From an archaeon (GTDB lineage: Archaea > Asgardarchaeota > Hermodarchaeia > Hermodarchaeales > Hermodarchaeaceae): a DNA stretch of 37,445 nt. A program made the position numbers and the translations under genes. The notes beneath the pieces are model-generated. The model was not told the origin of the DNA. It worked only from the letters and a program-made list of their open reading frames with translations, and searched no databases. The DNA lies in NCBI GenBank assembly GCA_016550425.1, contig JABXGS010000144.1, positions 1 through 37,445 on the forward strand, read 5' to 3'. Of this stretch, positions 1 through 8,284 are shown one piece after another (positions within the stretch are counted from its first letter, which is position 1; each line of letters opens with the position of its first letter).

Positions 1-1283
1 GTGGGTTTCCCGATTTCTTGGAGCTCATAGCGCACTCGAACTGAAGGTTTGTTAATTTTGACGACGCGCCCCAAATCAATAGGGGTACCTATGACCACCA
101 CTTCTGCATCGACTGCATTAATGGTCTTCTCCAGCTCTTTGACCTGTTCTGCCCCATAACCCATAGCGGGGAGAATTTCACTCAGGTGGCCGTACTTCTC
201 AAAGGTTCTTTTAATCGATCCCACCGCAAAGGGGCGTGGATCGATGATTTCGGCAGCACCAAACTTATCTGCGGCGACCCATCCTGCACCGATTTCCATT
301 TCACCATGCGTCAAGGTAGGACCATCTTCGATGACTAGAGCACGTTTGCCACGAATCGCTTCAGGGTTGTCAACAAAAAGGGGCGAAGCGGCATCAATGA
401 TTATGGCGCGTGGATTTACCGCCCGGATGGTTCGTCGGACTTGTTCTACGCATTCGGGTTCAGCAGTATCGATCTTGTTGATAATAACTACATCTGCCAT
501 GCGCAAATTGGTCTCACCTGGATGGTACATGACTTCATGACCTGCACGATGGGGATCAGCAATTACAATATGAATATCAGCTACATAGAATGGAAAGTCA
601 TTGTTACCCCCGTCAAAGACAATCACATCGGCTTCCTTTTCAGCTTCTTCAAGGATTTTTCCATAATCGACGCCCGCGTAAACCACTGCACCTCGGTCTA
701 GGTGAGGCTCATATTCTTCCATCTCTTCGATGGTGGTTTTGTATTTCTTGAGGTCCGCAAGGGTTTCAAACCGTTGGCATACCTGCTCCGCTAAATCACC
801 GTATGGCATGGGGTGACGAATCACAACCACTTTCAATCCTTTCTTTCTGAGAATCTCAACAACTCGCCGGCTCGTTTGACTTTTTCCAGCACCCGTTCGA
901 ACAGCACAAATCGCTACGACTGGCTTCTTACTTTTCAACATCGTCGTAGTGGGACCCATTAATCGAAAATCTGCACCTATCGAGTGGACCCAAGACGCTA
1001 AATGCATTACATCAAGATGAGCCACGTCACTATAGGCAAAGATGACCTGCTCAATATCATGCTCTTTTACCAGAGCCGGTAGAATCTCCTCAGGATAAAT
1101 CGGAATTCCCTTTGGATAAAGTTTCCCCGCAAGAACAGGAGGATAAATCCGATCTTCGATACCAGGGATTTGTGTTGCAGTAAAAGCAACTACTTCATAT
1201 TCTTCGTTATCTCGGAAATAGACATTGAAATTATGAAAATCACGGCCTGCTGCACCCATTATAATAACTCGCGTTCGTGCCAT
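1..1283 (-). CDS. cpgS: Cyclic 2,3-diphosphoglycerate synthetase-like GTPase (3' end cut by window edge)
   Basis: Reading the minus strand from the ATG at 1283 gives at least 427 codons with no stop before base 1, so the C-terminus lies outside the window. The N-terminal third is Rossmann-like (MARTRVIIMGAAGRDFHNFN). A P-loop follows near residues 129-136 (RTGAGKSQTS), then a stretch with DGGNNDFPF and, further on, INKIDTA, which resembles the NKxD guanine-specificity motif. This layout matches the archaeal family named cyclic 2,3-diphosphoglycerate synthetase, which closes 2,3-diphosphoglycerate into the cyclic compound in some methanogens. Many archaea outside methanogens carry the family with untested function, so the reaction is inferred. 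A weak GGATGTG precedes the start. No neighbour suggests a pathway; the 826-base gap to psmA is described separately. Confidence 0.85.
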   Translation of the reverse strand, partial: MARTRVIIMGAAGRDFHNFNVYFRDNEEYEVVAFTATQIPGIEDRIYPPVLAGKLYPKGIPIYPEEILPALVKEHDIEQVIFAYSDVAHLDVMHLASWVHSIGADFRLMGPTTTMLKSKKPVVAICAVRTGAGKSQTSRRVVEILRKKGLKVVVIRHPMPYGDLAEQVCQRFETLADLKKYKTTIEEMEEYEPHLDRGAVVYAGVDYGKILEEAEKEADVIVFDGGNNDFPFYVADIHIVIADPHRAGHEVMYHPGETNLRMADVVIINKIDTAEPECVEQVRRTIRAVNPRAIIIDAASPLFVDNPEAIRGKRALVIEDGPTLTHGEMEIGAGWVAADKFGAAEIIDPRPFAVGSIKRTFEKYGHLSEILPAMGYGAEQVKELEKTINAVDAEVVVIGTPIDLGRVVKINKPSVRVRYELQEIGKP

Positions 1284-1386
1284 AATGAACTACACATCCA
1301 GTAATGGGCACGGGTGTTCCTCTCCAGTAAAAGCATTACGTTTCATCAGAAAGATACGAATTCCTATTAATTCAGATACAAGGCTG

Positions 1387-1404
1387 GGGACAGATACTAA
1401 TTTG
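1387..1404. repeat. Left arm of 18/16-base imperfect inverted repeat
   Basis: GGGACAGATACTAATTTG here matches the reverse complement of 1958-1973 (GGGACAGACCTAGTTG): eight bases are identical, then CTA.TT.G aligns after small gaps. The arms are about 570 bases apart, so they could close a long RNA helix or be ends of a small mobile element. Confidence 0.5.
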
Positions 1405-1823
1405 ATAATTCGCTGGCTACGACTGAGGTTTACAAATTAAAAAGATGTCTTAGTAAGGTTGAGGGGCTGTAGAATGTTTGTTCGAAAAAAATTCCCTCCC
1501 TAGCTATTCTATTAAAAATCTTCTTTTTTTATTCTATAATCGTGGCATTCGTAGTCTATTTCTATAAAAAGAAAAGAAGAGTTTTCAAATCCTTTAGATT
1601 TGGTAAAAGATGTCATAATGACTCCATCCAGAAAACGCTTTGGCGCCTTAAAAATCGCGTTTTGGGTGGGATTGCGCCTTCCTGAATGCACTTTTTCAAG
1701 TGAAAAACCAACCGATAACAAATAAAAGTCGCCATTTCCCAGCTCATAGCTAGTGAGGAGATGTTCCATGCGGGGTAAAAATGGACAAGGTTTCCTCCTT
1801 GTTGCGGTAAGGCTAATCAAGTT

Positions 1824-1859
1824 CCTCATCGCACCTTTTCTCAAAAGGTAGGGATGAGG
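1824..1859. ncRNA. Strong stem-loop within putative structured element
   Basis: CCTCATC (1824-1830) pairs with GATGAGG (1853-1859), and ACCTTTT (1833-1839) with AAAAGGT (1843-1849), leaving a CTC loop and a small internal loop. The right arm also contains GAGGTA, which could instead pair with TACCTC at 1916-1921, so two exclusive folds are possible. Transcription has not been shown, and the coding strand of any RNA is unknown. Confidence 0.35.
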
Positions 1860-2060
1860 TAATCCTCTTACCTATGGGATGAAGTTTTTTTCTCTCACAG
1901 GGGCTTTATCCCATGTACCTCTTTTTATTCGATTAAGTTCAGACCTTTTATCAAATCCAACTAGGTCTGTCCCTTTACAAAGAAATGTGAAACTGGTGAC
2001 CAGCTAGTTTTTCGAAAAGATAATCAAGTAGAGACCGGTTCATTGATGATAGAGACAAAC

Positions 2061-2068
2061 TTTTATAA
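2061..2068 (+). promoter_or_regulatory. Putative TATA box of psmA
   Basis: TTTTATAA lies 42 bases before the psmA start. An archaeal TATA box normally sits about 25 bases before the transcription start, which would give a leader of about 20-25 bases carrying the GAGGT ribosome site at 2096-2100. Confidence 0.5.
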
Positions 2069-2109
2069 CTCCGCACAGTGAACGTGCTTCTACCAGAGGT
2101 CGAACTGCA

Positions 2110-2820
2110 ATGATGGAAAGAAGTCTAGCCTATGACCGTGCAATTACCATTTTCAGTCCGGAAGGTCGATTATACCAAGTTGAGTATGCGCTGGAAGCGG
2201 TTCGTCGGGGCAAGACCGCAATTGGTGTGAAAGCTGCCAATGGTGCAGTGATTGGGGTTCACAAAGAAGCCACCTCTCCCCTGATGGACTTAGAGCAAAT
2301 CCAGAAAATCTACGTGGTAGACAAACATATTGGATGCGCTATTGCCGGCCTACATGCCGATGCTCGCGTTCTCGTAGATTTTGCGCGTGTTCAAAGTCAG
2401 ATCAACCAAATCACCTACGGCGAACCAATCGATGTCGAAGTACTTACCAAAAAGGTCTGTGATCTAAAACAGAACTACACACAGGTTGGCGGCATTCGTC
2501 CCTTTGGGGTTTCCTTACTAATTGCAGGGGTTGACTCGCAGGGTCCCCAAATTTTTACCACCGATCCCTCTGGATCTTATTGGAGCTGGCGAGCTACAGC
2601 AATTGGTTATAACTCTGAAGCCGCTCGGGAATATTTAGCAAAACATTACAAGCCATCAATTAAGCTGATGCCTGCGGCAGTTAAACTCTGCATTGATACC
2701 CTGAGGCAAGTCGTAGAAGAAAAACTCGATGAAGAAGCCATGGAAATCTCGATTGTGGACACCGAGAAACGAGTATTTACTCCTCTAGCCAATGAAGAAA
2801 TTCGTGACCTTCTCACCTAA
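2110..2820 (+). CDS. psmA: Proteasome subunit alpha
   Basis: This is the 236-residue alpha subunit of the archaeal 20S proteasome, which forms the outer heptameric rings and gates entry of unfolded proteins. Length is typical for the family. The N-terminus carries the gate motif Y8-D9-R10 followed by AITIFSPEGRLYQVEYALEA, the alpha-subunit signature, and RRGKTAIGV. The mid-region PFGVSLLIAGVD and TDPSGSYWSWRATAIG are also standard. A GAGGT ribosome site lies 9 bases upstream of the chosen ATG; a second ATG follows directly. The usual archaeal neighbours (SBDS homologue, exosome genes) are absent, and the gene stands alone and convergent to the NYN gene. The beta subunit is not in the window. 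Confidence 0.98.
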   Translation: MMERSLAYDRAITIFSPEGRLYQVEYALEAVRRGKTAIGVKAANGAVIGVHKEATSPLMDLEQIQKIYVVDKHIGCAIAGLHADARVLVDFARVQSQINQITYGEPIDVEVLTKKVCDLKQNYTQVGGIRPFGVSLLIAGVDSQGPQIFTTDPSGSYWSWRATAIGYNSEAAREYLAKHYKPSIKLMPAAVKLCIDTLRQVVEEKLDEEAMEISIVDTEKRVFTPLANEEIRDLLT

Positions 2821-2882
2821 AGTTCTTCTTACTGAAATATTTACAACCTTTGAAAGAGATCCAACTTTAGGTTGAGATAATA

Positions 2883-3440
2883 TCAATCGTCTAAGTCCCA
2901 GTCATCCTCGTCGTCTTGTTTTTTATCCTTCTTCTTTTTTCCTTTCATTTCTTGAATTTGAATTTCTAAAGGACGATCAATCCTTAATACTTGGTCTGCT
3001 GCGTTTTGCACAGCAACACTGAATCCGGGTTCAAATCCTATGGCTATGGTTTCAAGGCCGTGTTCTCGGGCACGCCGAAGAATTGGGGCGGTTCTGGCAT
3101 GACGGCTGAATATTACCAAGAGCTTAGCGCTATCACCTAAGATTAGGTCCATCGCATCGATGGTCATATGTAGATGAACATCTGATGTGGTCACAACCGG
3201 TGTAAATCCGCTATTGGAGATGGCTTCCAATAATTTGGTACTTGCTCTTTCGTTTAAGTAGACCTTTGCCACGCCAATTTTTCCCAGAGCACCGATTTGG
3301 TCTTTGAGATCATCTAAGCGGATTGCAAATTCGCGACGAAGGACGTTAGGACCATCAATGAGAAATGCGACTCTGCCAGATCGGCGTAGCCTCGTGACTA
3401 ATCGAACTAGACTTCTTATCCGGCCAGTGCGAGATGACAT
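2883..3440 (-). CDS. NYN-domain (PIN-like nuclease fold) protein with charged tail
   Basis: This 185-residue protein begins with a basic stretch rich in Arg, then a NYN/LabA-type fold: FLIDGPNV near residues 26-33, DVHLHMTIDAMDLI near 92-105, and LVIFSRHARTAPILRRAREHG near 108-128. NYN domains are PIN-like and many act as RNases. Acidic residues expected in the active site are present at DGPN and DAMD, but the usual S-G-D-S-D segment reads SRHART, so catalytic activity is doubtful. The C-terminus is a lysine run followed by an acidic tail (DDEDDWDLDD), typical of a disordered interaction tail. It resembles the archaeal conserved family TIGR00288. It is convergent with psmA. Assignment to NYN is fairly secure; the substrate is unknown. 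Confidence 0.8.
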   Translation of the reverse strand: MSSRTGRIRSLVRLVTRLRRSGRVAFLIDGPNVLRREFAIRLDDLKDQIGALGKIGVAKVYLNERASTKLLEAISNSGFTPVVTTSDVHLHMTIDAMDLILGDSAKLLVIFSRHARTAPILRRAREHGLETIAIGFEPGFSVAVQNAADQVLRIDRPLEIQIQEMKGKKKKDKKQDDEDDWDLDD

Positions 3441-3592
3441 TGGTGGTCCAACTCGGGGGTGAGTCAGTATTGTTTTTAAAGGTGTGTTATTGTTCTTTCC
3501 TCAATCCTCCTTGATATCCCTTAATTCTTTTGTTTAGATACGGAAAGTTTAACTGCCTGTCTTTGATGTAAACCAAAGCGGGGAAAATACCA

Positions 3593-4273
3593 ATGAAACA
3601 AGTCATCGCACAAGAAAAAGCATGGGAGATGATTCGTGGCGCAAAAAGTGCTGGTGGTCAAATCGTTTCAGCCACAATTCATATCCGTATTGCAGAAAGT
3701 ACCAATCCGACAGATTTCCAGAAAACAGTTAGCGCAATTTTAGGTGATGGCTTTACCCAACCACGAGGACGAGCAGTAATTGTTTGGGGCGAACAAGCTG
3801 CCGATATCAGCGATATTGCTAATCTTTGGTTATCTTACGGGGTTATCGAATCCTCAGAAATATTATCAACTTGCCGAAATTTAGCAGGGAAAGCAGGATT
3901 CGGTGAGATGGGAAAACTACGGTTGACCTGTGTATTGGAGTTTTCCGAACGAAATCGCATGGTCACCCTTCATGACCTCGCTTATCCAGCAAAAGGGGGT
4001 GACGCAGTAGCCGATACCATTGCTTTACGACCCTACAAAGCGGTTAGCGAAAAAGGCGAATATACGTTTCGGACACTCCCTGAATTGAAAGAATTCCTCA
4101 CTAAAGTCAAGGATGCCGAAACCCATAAATTCGACGATAAAACAGGGAAATGGGTTCGCTGGATCGAGGTAGAACAAACCGAAGATAAACTCCTCGTCAA
4201 CATTCCGAGCCAAAAAGGCTCCAAAAAACTCCAAATCGATCTTCAGACCGGCAAGGTTGAGGAAAAGAAATAA
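3593..4273 (+). CDS. Conserved-looking soluble protein of unknown function
   Basis: A 226-residue, lysine-rich soluble protein that I do not recognise. It has no signal peptide, membrane segment or cysteine cluster (only two Cys, near residues 93 and 112). The N-terminal half alternates strands and helices (QIVSATIHIRIAES, GRAVIVWGEQAADISDIANL). The C-terminal half contains a basic/acidic segment and ends in a short beta-like region (KKLQIDLQTGKVEEKK). Codon use matches the surrounding genes and no overlapping reading frame competes. It lies in the same region as psmA and two other unassigned genes but has its own upstream gap of about 150 bases, so it is probably a single unit, followed by a hairpin at 4276-4306. 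Confidence 0.75.
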   Translation: MKQVIAQEKAWEMIRGAKSAGGQIVSATIHIRIAESTNPTDFQKTVSAILGDGFTQPRGRAVIVWGEQAADISDIANLWLSYGVIESSEILSTCRNLAGKAGFGEMGKLRLTCVLEFSERNRMVTLHDLAYPAKGGDAVADTIALRPYKAVSEKGEYTFRTLPELKEFLTKVKDAETHKFDDKTGKWVRWIEVEQTEDKLLVNIPSQKGSKKLQIDLQTGKVEEKK

Positions 4274-4275
4274 TT

Positions 4276-4306
4276 CCTGCTTCTCCTCTATTTTCCAAGG
4301 AGCAGG
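4276..4306 (+). terminator. Hairpin downstream of the 3593-4273 gene
   Basis: CCTGCT (4276-4281) pairs with AGCAGG (4301-4306), with CC/GG extending the stem past a small bulge. The stem begins two bases after the stop codon. There is no strong T run, so it may end transcription or protect the 3' end. Confidence 0.35.
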
Positions 4307-4375
4307 CTTATTAGACTCAAAGAACTAATGTCTACGCCCTAAGAACAAGCTATCAAAGAATTGAGGTCACCGTCT

Positions 4376-5041
4376 ATGTCAGATGAAGAAAAAACCGAAT
4401 CGGAAGAAGAAAAGAAAATTGAAGAAAAACGCAACGTCGCCAAACAACTTGCCACCTCTTTCCCAAAATTCATCATCAATGGGTTAATCGCGTTAGGGAT
4501 TGGGCTCTTCTACATTTTCGTAATTCCTCTCTTCATCGTACTTGATAGTTATCCCATACTCATTCTACCTACAGTCTGGGACCCTGCTGGAGTGATTATT
4601 CTATCTGGTTATTCTCTAATCCGGATTGGCATCTTACTGGTTATTTTATTATTTGGCATCGAAGCCCTCCTGCAATTTGCACGATCCGCGGATGCATTCT
4701 CTGATTACATCATTAGCCGGCTACCTGGTATGCGGTCCACTGATCGTTATCATCCTCGACGCATTCCCCTGAATTTGATATACATCTTTATGGTATTAGC
4801 CGTCTACGTTATTGTATCACCCATCTTTATCACCGGTATCTTTCCCATTGAAGTCTTACAACCCTATTTTCAGGTTCTTGCCGTCGCCTTAGTTCTTTTC
4901 TTTGTCTTAGTCTTCATTTATGATTTGGCAAAATCCATTCAAAAATCAGCGAAACGGGGTATTGATAAGTTCGGTAAAAGACTTGCTCGTCGATACGAAG
5001 ATGAGGAAAAAGAACCCGAAAAACTGGATTCAATGTATTAA
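4376..5041 (+). CDS. Integral membrane protein with charged termini
   Basis: A 221-residue protein that I cannot assign to a family. The ATG at 4376 is chosen because GAGGT lies 8 bases upstream, whereas the in-frame TTG at 4361 has no ribosome site. The N-terminal 25 residues are highly charged (MSDEEKTESEEEKKIEEKRN). About five hydrophobic segments follow, roughly residues 30-55, 65-85, 88-105, 132-152 and 160-187. Between the third and fourth is a cytoplasm-like loop with RLPGMRSTDRYHPRRIP. The C-terminus is strongly charged (KRGIDKFGKRLARRYEDEEKE). It ends 2 bases before the convergent 5044-5928 gene. No function can be inferred from context. Confidence 0.75.
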   Translation: MSDEEKTESEEEKKIEEKRNVAKQLATSFPKFIINGLIALGIGLFYIFVIPLFIVLDSYPILILPTVWDPAGVIILSGYSLIRIGILLVILLFGIEALLQFARSADAFSDYIISRLPGMRSTDRYHPRRIPLNLIYIFMVLAVYVIVSPIFITGIFPIEVLQPYFQVLAVALVLFFVLVFIYDLAKSIQKSAKRGIDKFGKRLARRYEDEEKEPEKLDSMY

Positions 5042-5043
5042 TA

Positions 5044-5928
5044 TTAATTTGTAGGCTTAGCTGTGGCCTCGGTTGTGTTCGGTGAAATTTTTTTCGTTGT
5101 CTTTGGTATAGTCTCAGCAATTTCAGATAGAATTTCTGCCGTTTTACGAAGCCCAGCTAATCGCATCACTTTTTCTGGTGGAGGATCCAGGCCAACAAGG
5201 ATTTGCATATTCGAATTGATATTATTGGCTCGGACAAAAGACCAAAATTCTTCCAAGGCTTTGAGTTGTGGTTCAATAACTTCGGTGTACTCATCATCTT
5301 TAGGTTGAGGTAATTCAATGCGTAAATACCAAGTATCCTGCATATCCTGGAGGATTTCACCTGATAACTCATGCATCTCCATTAAGAAAGTAAGTAACGG
5401 TTCAAGAGCCTCTCTCCGAACAATGTCACCGTCTGGGTCCAAGCTAACCACCCGTCGTTTCAAATCCACGATGAAAATCCCGTTTCCCACCGCGAAGTAC
5501 CATCGATTTTCAAGTGCATATCCAAAGACCTTTTGTTTAGTAGCAGTTTCTAAGTACTTTTTGAAAGTCTCGAAGTTGGCTTCAGAATCATCTCGTTTAA
5601 ATTCGATAAATCTGCGGAAGTATGTGAGTGGGTACCGTGGCTCGTGAGGGTGATCACGTTTAGCACCTGATTTTAAGTATGATTGCAGTGCACGCGTACT
5701 GACTTGAAAACAAAAAGAGGGTAAATCACTGGTTCTGGCTCCCAGTGCGATGAGAATGTTTAAGAAAACGCGATCAGGACACATAGGTTTAATCGTACAC
5801 CGCATACGATCACGCTGGCATTCTTTACAAGTGGTTGCCATCTTCGTAAGGACTTGGGTGAGCATGAACCGACCCATGGTTGGATTCCCAAGTTCCTCCA
5901 ACTGTTCAAATCGGTCCTGATATTTCAT
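5044..5928 (-). CDS. Unknown protein with N-terminal four-cysteine cluster
   Basis: A 294-residue protein I do not recognise. Near residues 34-50 it has CKECQRDRMRCTIKPMC (C-x2-C-x6-C-x5-C), which could bind zinc or an iron-sulfur cluster. The middle contains RWYFAVGNGIFIVDLKRR, a strand-rich segment, and the last 30 residues are Thr/Pro/Lys-rich and likely disordered. An AGGGTG sits just upstream; the ATG at 5928 is preferred, although GTG at 5934 is possible and would add two residues. It is convergent with the preceding membrane protein and starts about 270 bases from porG, facing away from it. A DNA- or RNA-binding role would fit a metal-bound N-terminus but is a guess. Confidence 0.75.
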   Translation of the reverse strand: MKYQDRFEQLEELGNPTMGRFMLTQVLTKMATTCKECQRDRMRCTIKPMCPDRVFLNILIALGARTSDLPSFCFQVSTRALQSYLKSGAKRDHPHEPRYPLTYFRRFIEFKRDDSEANFETFKKYLETATKQKVFGYALENRWYFAVGNGIFIVDLKRRVVSLDPDGDIVRREALEPLLTFLMEMHELSGEILQDMQDTWYLRIELPQPKDDEYTEVIEPQLKALEEFWSFVRANNINSNMQILVGLDPPPEKVMRLAGLRKTAEILSEIAETIPKTTKKISPNTTEATAKPTN

Positions 5929-6197
5929 GTACACCCTATGTCACCAAACGTTACCCAATGAAATTCTACTCTTCACTCTTTATTTGCAGATAAATTCTAT
6001 TAGACAGGCTCTACAAACGCTTTAGCGCTTCTAAACCTTTCGGTGTCTAAATGCACCATTTGATTTCCATTACTGCCTTATTCGTTGGTGAATTGGCGAA
6101 TTTAGTTTTTTTTCTCAAGATGAGCAAAGCATAAAAGACTTAACGCTCTCCATCGAAGCGAATTTCACACATACAATATCTCGGGGTGTACATTTTC

Positions 6198-6767
6198 ATG
6201 ACGGAACGAATCATTGACCTTCGTTTTCATGGCCGAGGAGGCCAAGGTGCCTGGACCGCTTCAATCCTCCTAGCTCGAGCTGCAATCTTTGAAGGTAAAC
6301 ACGCGCAATCTTTCCCCTTTTTCGGACCCGAAAGAAGCGGAGCACCAGTAGAAGCCTTTGCACGCATCAGTACCAAAGAAATCGAACTTCATAGTAAAGT
6401 GTATGAGCCAGACTATGTCGTGGTCATCGATCCTTCGCTTCTCGACCAAGTACCAGACACCATTATCGCGGGAACCAACAAAAAAACGAAACTCATTGTT
6501 AATACCCGTGAAGACGGAGGCACTATATCTAAAAAACTAGGATTCAAAGGAGAAGTCTGGACAATAGCAGCCACGGATTTAGCCCGAGAAATCCTTGGGC
6601 GCCCAATCGCAAACACCGCCATGTTAGGCGCATTAATTCGAGCGACTAATTTAGTGAAGCTTGACAGCTTATTTACCGAGGTCACCAATCAATTTGGCGA
6701 CCGAATCGGAGAGAGAAACGCCACCATTATTAAACGCGCCCATGATGAGGTGAAGAAACATGCCTAA
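6198..6767 (+). CDS. porG: 2-oxoacid:ferredoxin oxidoreductase, gamma subunit
   Basis: First gene of a four-gene operon for pyruvate:ferredoxin oxidoreductase (or a close 2-oxoacid relative), which oxidatively decarboxylates the 2-oxoacid to acyl-CoA while reducing ferredoxin. The 189-residue product has the gamma-subunit signature RFHGRGGQGAWTASILLARA at the N-terminus and FPFFGPERSGAPVEAFARIS near residue 40. The ATG at 6198 is chosen over the in-frame GTG at 6186 because the GTG is itself part of the GGGGTG ribosome site, 9 bases upstream of the ATG. CATAAAAG at 6130-6137 could be the operon's TATA box. Its end overlaps porD by 8 bases, which implies translational coupling. Confidence 0.94.
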   Translation: MTERIIDLRFHGRGGQGAWTASILLARAAIFEGKHAQSFPFFGPERSGAPVEAFARISTKEIELHSKVYEPDYVVVIDPSLLDQVPDTIIAGTNKKTKLIVNTREDGGTISKKLGFKGEVWTIAATDLAREILGRPIANTAMLGALIRATNLVKLDSLFTEVTNQFGDRIGERNATIIKRAHDEVKKHA

Positions 6768-7035
6768 GAAAAAACTCCCTGGATCCAAAGACATTCCCCC
6801 TGCCGGGGTCACCTGGAAACCCGCTACCGACTATAAAACCGGAGATTGGCGCAGTAAACATCCAGTCCGTGATAAAGAAAAATGCACCCGCTGTCTTACC
6901 TGCTGGATTTTCTGTCCTGATGCCGCCATCACTTGGGACGGAGAAGACATTCATTTTGACCTAAATTATTGCAAAGGCTGTGGCATCTGCGCCGAAGAAT
7001 GCCCTGTCAACTGCATCGAAATGGAGGATGAGTGA
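6760..7035 (+). CDS. porD: 2-oxoacid:ferredoxin oxidoreductase, delta (ferredoxin) subunit
   Basis: The 91-residue delta subunit carries two 4Fe-4S clusters that relay electrons from the thiamine site to ferredoxin. The clusters are ligated by C42-C45-C48-C52 (CTRCLTCWIFCP) and C71-C74-C77-C81 (CKGCGICAEECP); a further Cys lies at residue 85. The N-terminus PGSKDIPPAGVTWKPATDYK and the GDWRSKHPV segment are typical for PorD. The gene overlaps porG by 8 bases and ends 6 bases before porA. This order gamma-delta-alpha-beta is the common archaeal arrangement. Confidence 0.95.
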   Translation: MPKKKLPGSKDIPPAGVTWKPATDYKTGDWRSKHPVRDKEKCTRCLTCWIFCPDAAITWDGEDIHFDLNYCKGCGICAEECPVNCIEMEDE

Positions 7036-7041
7036 ACCCAA

Positions 7042-8268
7042 ATGCCCGCTAAACAAACCCTCATGGGTATCAATGGCGACGAAGCAGTCGCCTATGCAGC
7101 TAAACACGCGCTCGTCGACGTGTGCGCCGCCTATCCCATTACCCCCCAGACTATTATCGTCGAAAAATTCGCCGAATTTGTTGCCAATGGCGAAGTGGAA
7201 ACCGAATTCGTCCGAGTTGAATCTGAACACAGTGCCCTCAGTGCCTGTCTTGGGGCCTCTGCCGCAGGCGCCCGCACCTTTACCGCCAGTGCCGCAAACG
7301 GGATCGAACTCATGCACGAAGTCATCTTCCTCACCTCCTCAATCCGTCAACCCGTCGTCATGGCCGTCGCTGACCGTTCACCCAGCGGCCCAATCAACAT
7401 TCACGGCGACCAAACAGTCTCCCTTGCCCAACGCGACACCGGCTGGATCATGATGTACTGTGAAAACTCCCAGGAAGCCTACGACTCCACCCTCCAAGCC
7501 TTCCGCATCGGCGAACATCCCGACGTACAACTACCCGTCATGACCATGCTGGACGGCTTTGTCCTCACCCACACCCTCGAGAACGTCTATCTCCTCGACG
7601 AAGTCGATGCCCACAAATTCGTCGGACGCCGACAACCTATGATGATGACCATCGACGGGAAAAAAGTCCCCCTCAAATTAGACCCTAAGACCCCAATCAC
7701 CATCGGGCCACTACAGCTTTTTGATTATTACATGGAATCCAAGCTTCAACACAGCGAAGCCATGGAAAAAGCCCGTCCCGTTGTTACCCAAATCAACAAC
7801 GAATGGGCGCAACTCACCGGACGCAAATACGGTGATGGCTACCTCCAACCCTTCAAAGTCAAGGACGCAGATGCTGTTATTCTCACCAGCGGTAGCTCCG
7901 CAGGCACTGCCCGATTCGTCGCCCGCCAACTTCGTGCCCAAGGCAAAAAGGTCGGACTCCTCAAACTCCGCACTTTCCGCCCTTTCCCCGATAAGAAACT
8001 GGTCAAACTCCTCGCGGACGTCCCCGTCGTCGGAATTTTTGAGCGCACCCACACGACAGGAAGCCTTGGCGGTCCAATATTCAATGAGGTGCGTAGTGCC
8101 CTCTACGACTACGACACCCGTCCTACCATCCTCGGCTACTATGGCGGACTCGGTGGACGCGACGTCACCCCCGATCACTTCCACGCCATCTATAAAGAAC
8201 TACTCAAAATCAAGGAAACGGGCAAAGCCCCGCGCAATCCCATCAAATACATCACCGTAAGGAAATAA
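7042..8268 (+). CDS. porA: 2-oxoacid:ferredoxin oxidoreductase, alpha subunit
   Basis: The 408-residue alpha subunit pairs with PorB to form the active site and the substrate/CoA pocket. It shows the N-terminal domain with AAYPITPQT (residues 29-37), ESEHSALSACLGASAAGART near residue 61, and PSGPINIHGDQ near residue 114. The C-terminal transketolase-like domain includes VILTSGSSAGTAR and KVGLLKLRTFRPFP. Length is normal. Third codon positions are heavily C (GCC, CCC, ACC, CTC), in contrast to most genes in the window. That bias continues into the first 145 codons of porB and then stops. Pyruvate is the likeliest substrate, but VorA-like or other oxoacid specificity cannot be excluded. Confidence 0.94.
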   Translation: MPAKQTLMGINGDEAVAYAAKHALVDVCAAYPITPQTIIVEKFAEFVANGEVETEFVRVESEHSALSACLGASAAGARTFTASAANGIELMHEVIFLTSSIRQPVVMAVADRSPSGPINIHGDQTVSLAQRDTGWIMMYCENSQEAYDSTLQAFRIGEHPDVQLPVMTMLDGFVLTHTLENVYLLDEVDAHKFVGRRQPMMMTIDGKKVPLKLDPKTPITIGPLQLFDYYMESKLQHSEAMEKARPVVTQINNEWAQLTGRKYGDGYLQPFKVKDADAVILTSGSSAGTARFVARQLRAQGKKVGLLKLRTFRPFPDKKLVKLLADVPVVGIFERTHTTGSLGGPIFNEVRSALYDYDTRPTILGYYGGLGGRDVTPDHFHAIYKELLKIKETGKAPRNPIKYITVRK

Positions 8269-8284
8269 CCTGGAGGAAAAGAAC

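Larger units (their letters stand above)
1387..1973. other. Gene-free interval with inverted-repeat ends and many stem-loops
   Basis: The space between cpgS and psmA (1284-2109) has no convincing gene. It is bounded by GGGACAGA at 1387-1394 and its exact complement TCTGTCCC at 1966-1973, with similarity continuing inward for several bases. Inside are several strong hairpins: 1624-1669 (13 pairs, 2-base bulge, 18-base loop), 1689-1702, 1785-1802, 1824-1859 (two 7-pair helices, 3-base loop) and 1874-1914 (ATGGGAT with ATCCCAT), the last followed by CCTCTTTTTA. This could be a structured RNA or a short non-autonomous mobile element of the MITE type; no flanking target duplication is obvious. A 110-codon minus-strand ORF (1512-1844) overlaps the hairpins, lacks a ribosome site and is not called. 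Confidence 0.45.

Noticed and set aside
244..701. Plus-strand frames of 86-98 codons at the left edge
   Set aside because: They lie fully antisense to the cpgS-like gene, whose P-loop and family motifs fix the coding strand.
1671..1700. Minus-strand CAGGAAGGCGCAA near 1680 resembles the SRP RNA helix 8 motif
   Set aside because: Only a few bases match, and the paired GGAGCAGC-type segment and long helix 5 were not found.
1512..1844. Minus-strand ORF of 110 codons in the gap before psmA
   Set aside because: It overlaps the strong hairpins at 1624-1669 and 1824-1859, has no ribosome site, and its sequence has no family signal; chance frame through a structured element is more likely.
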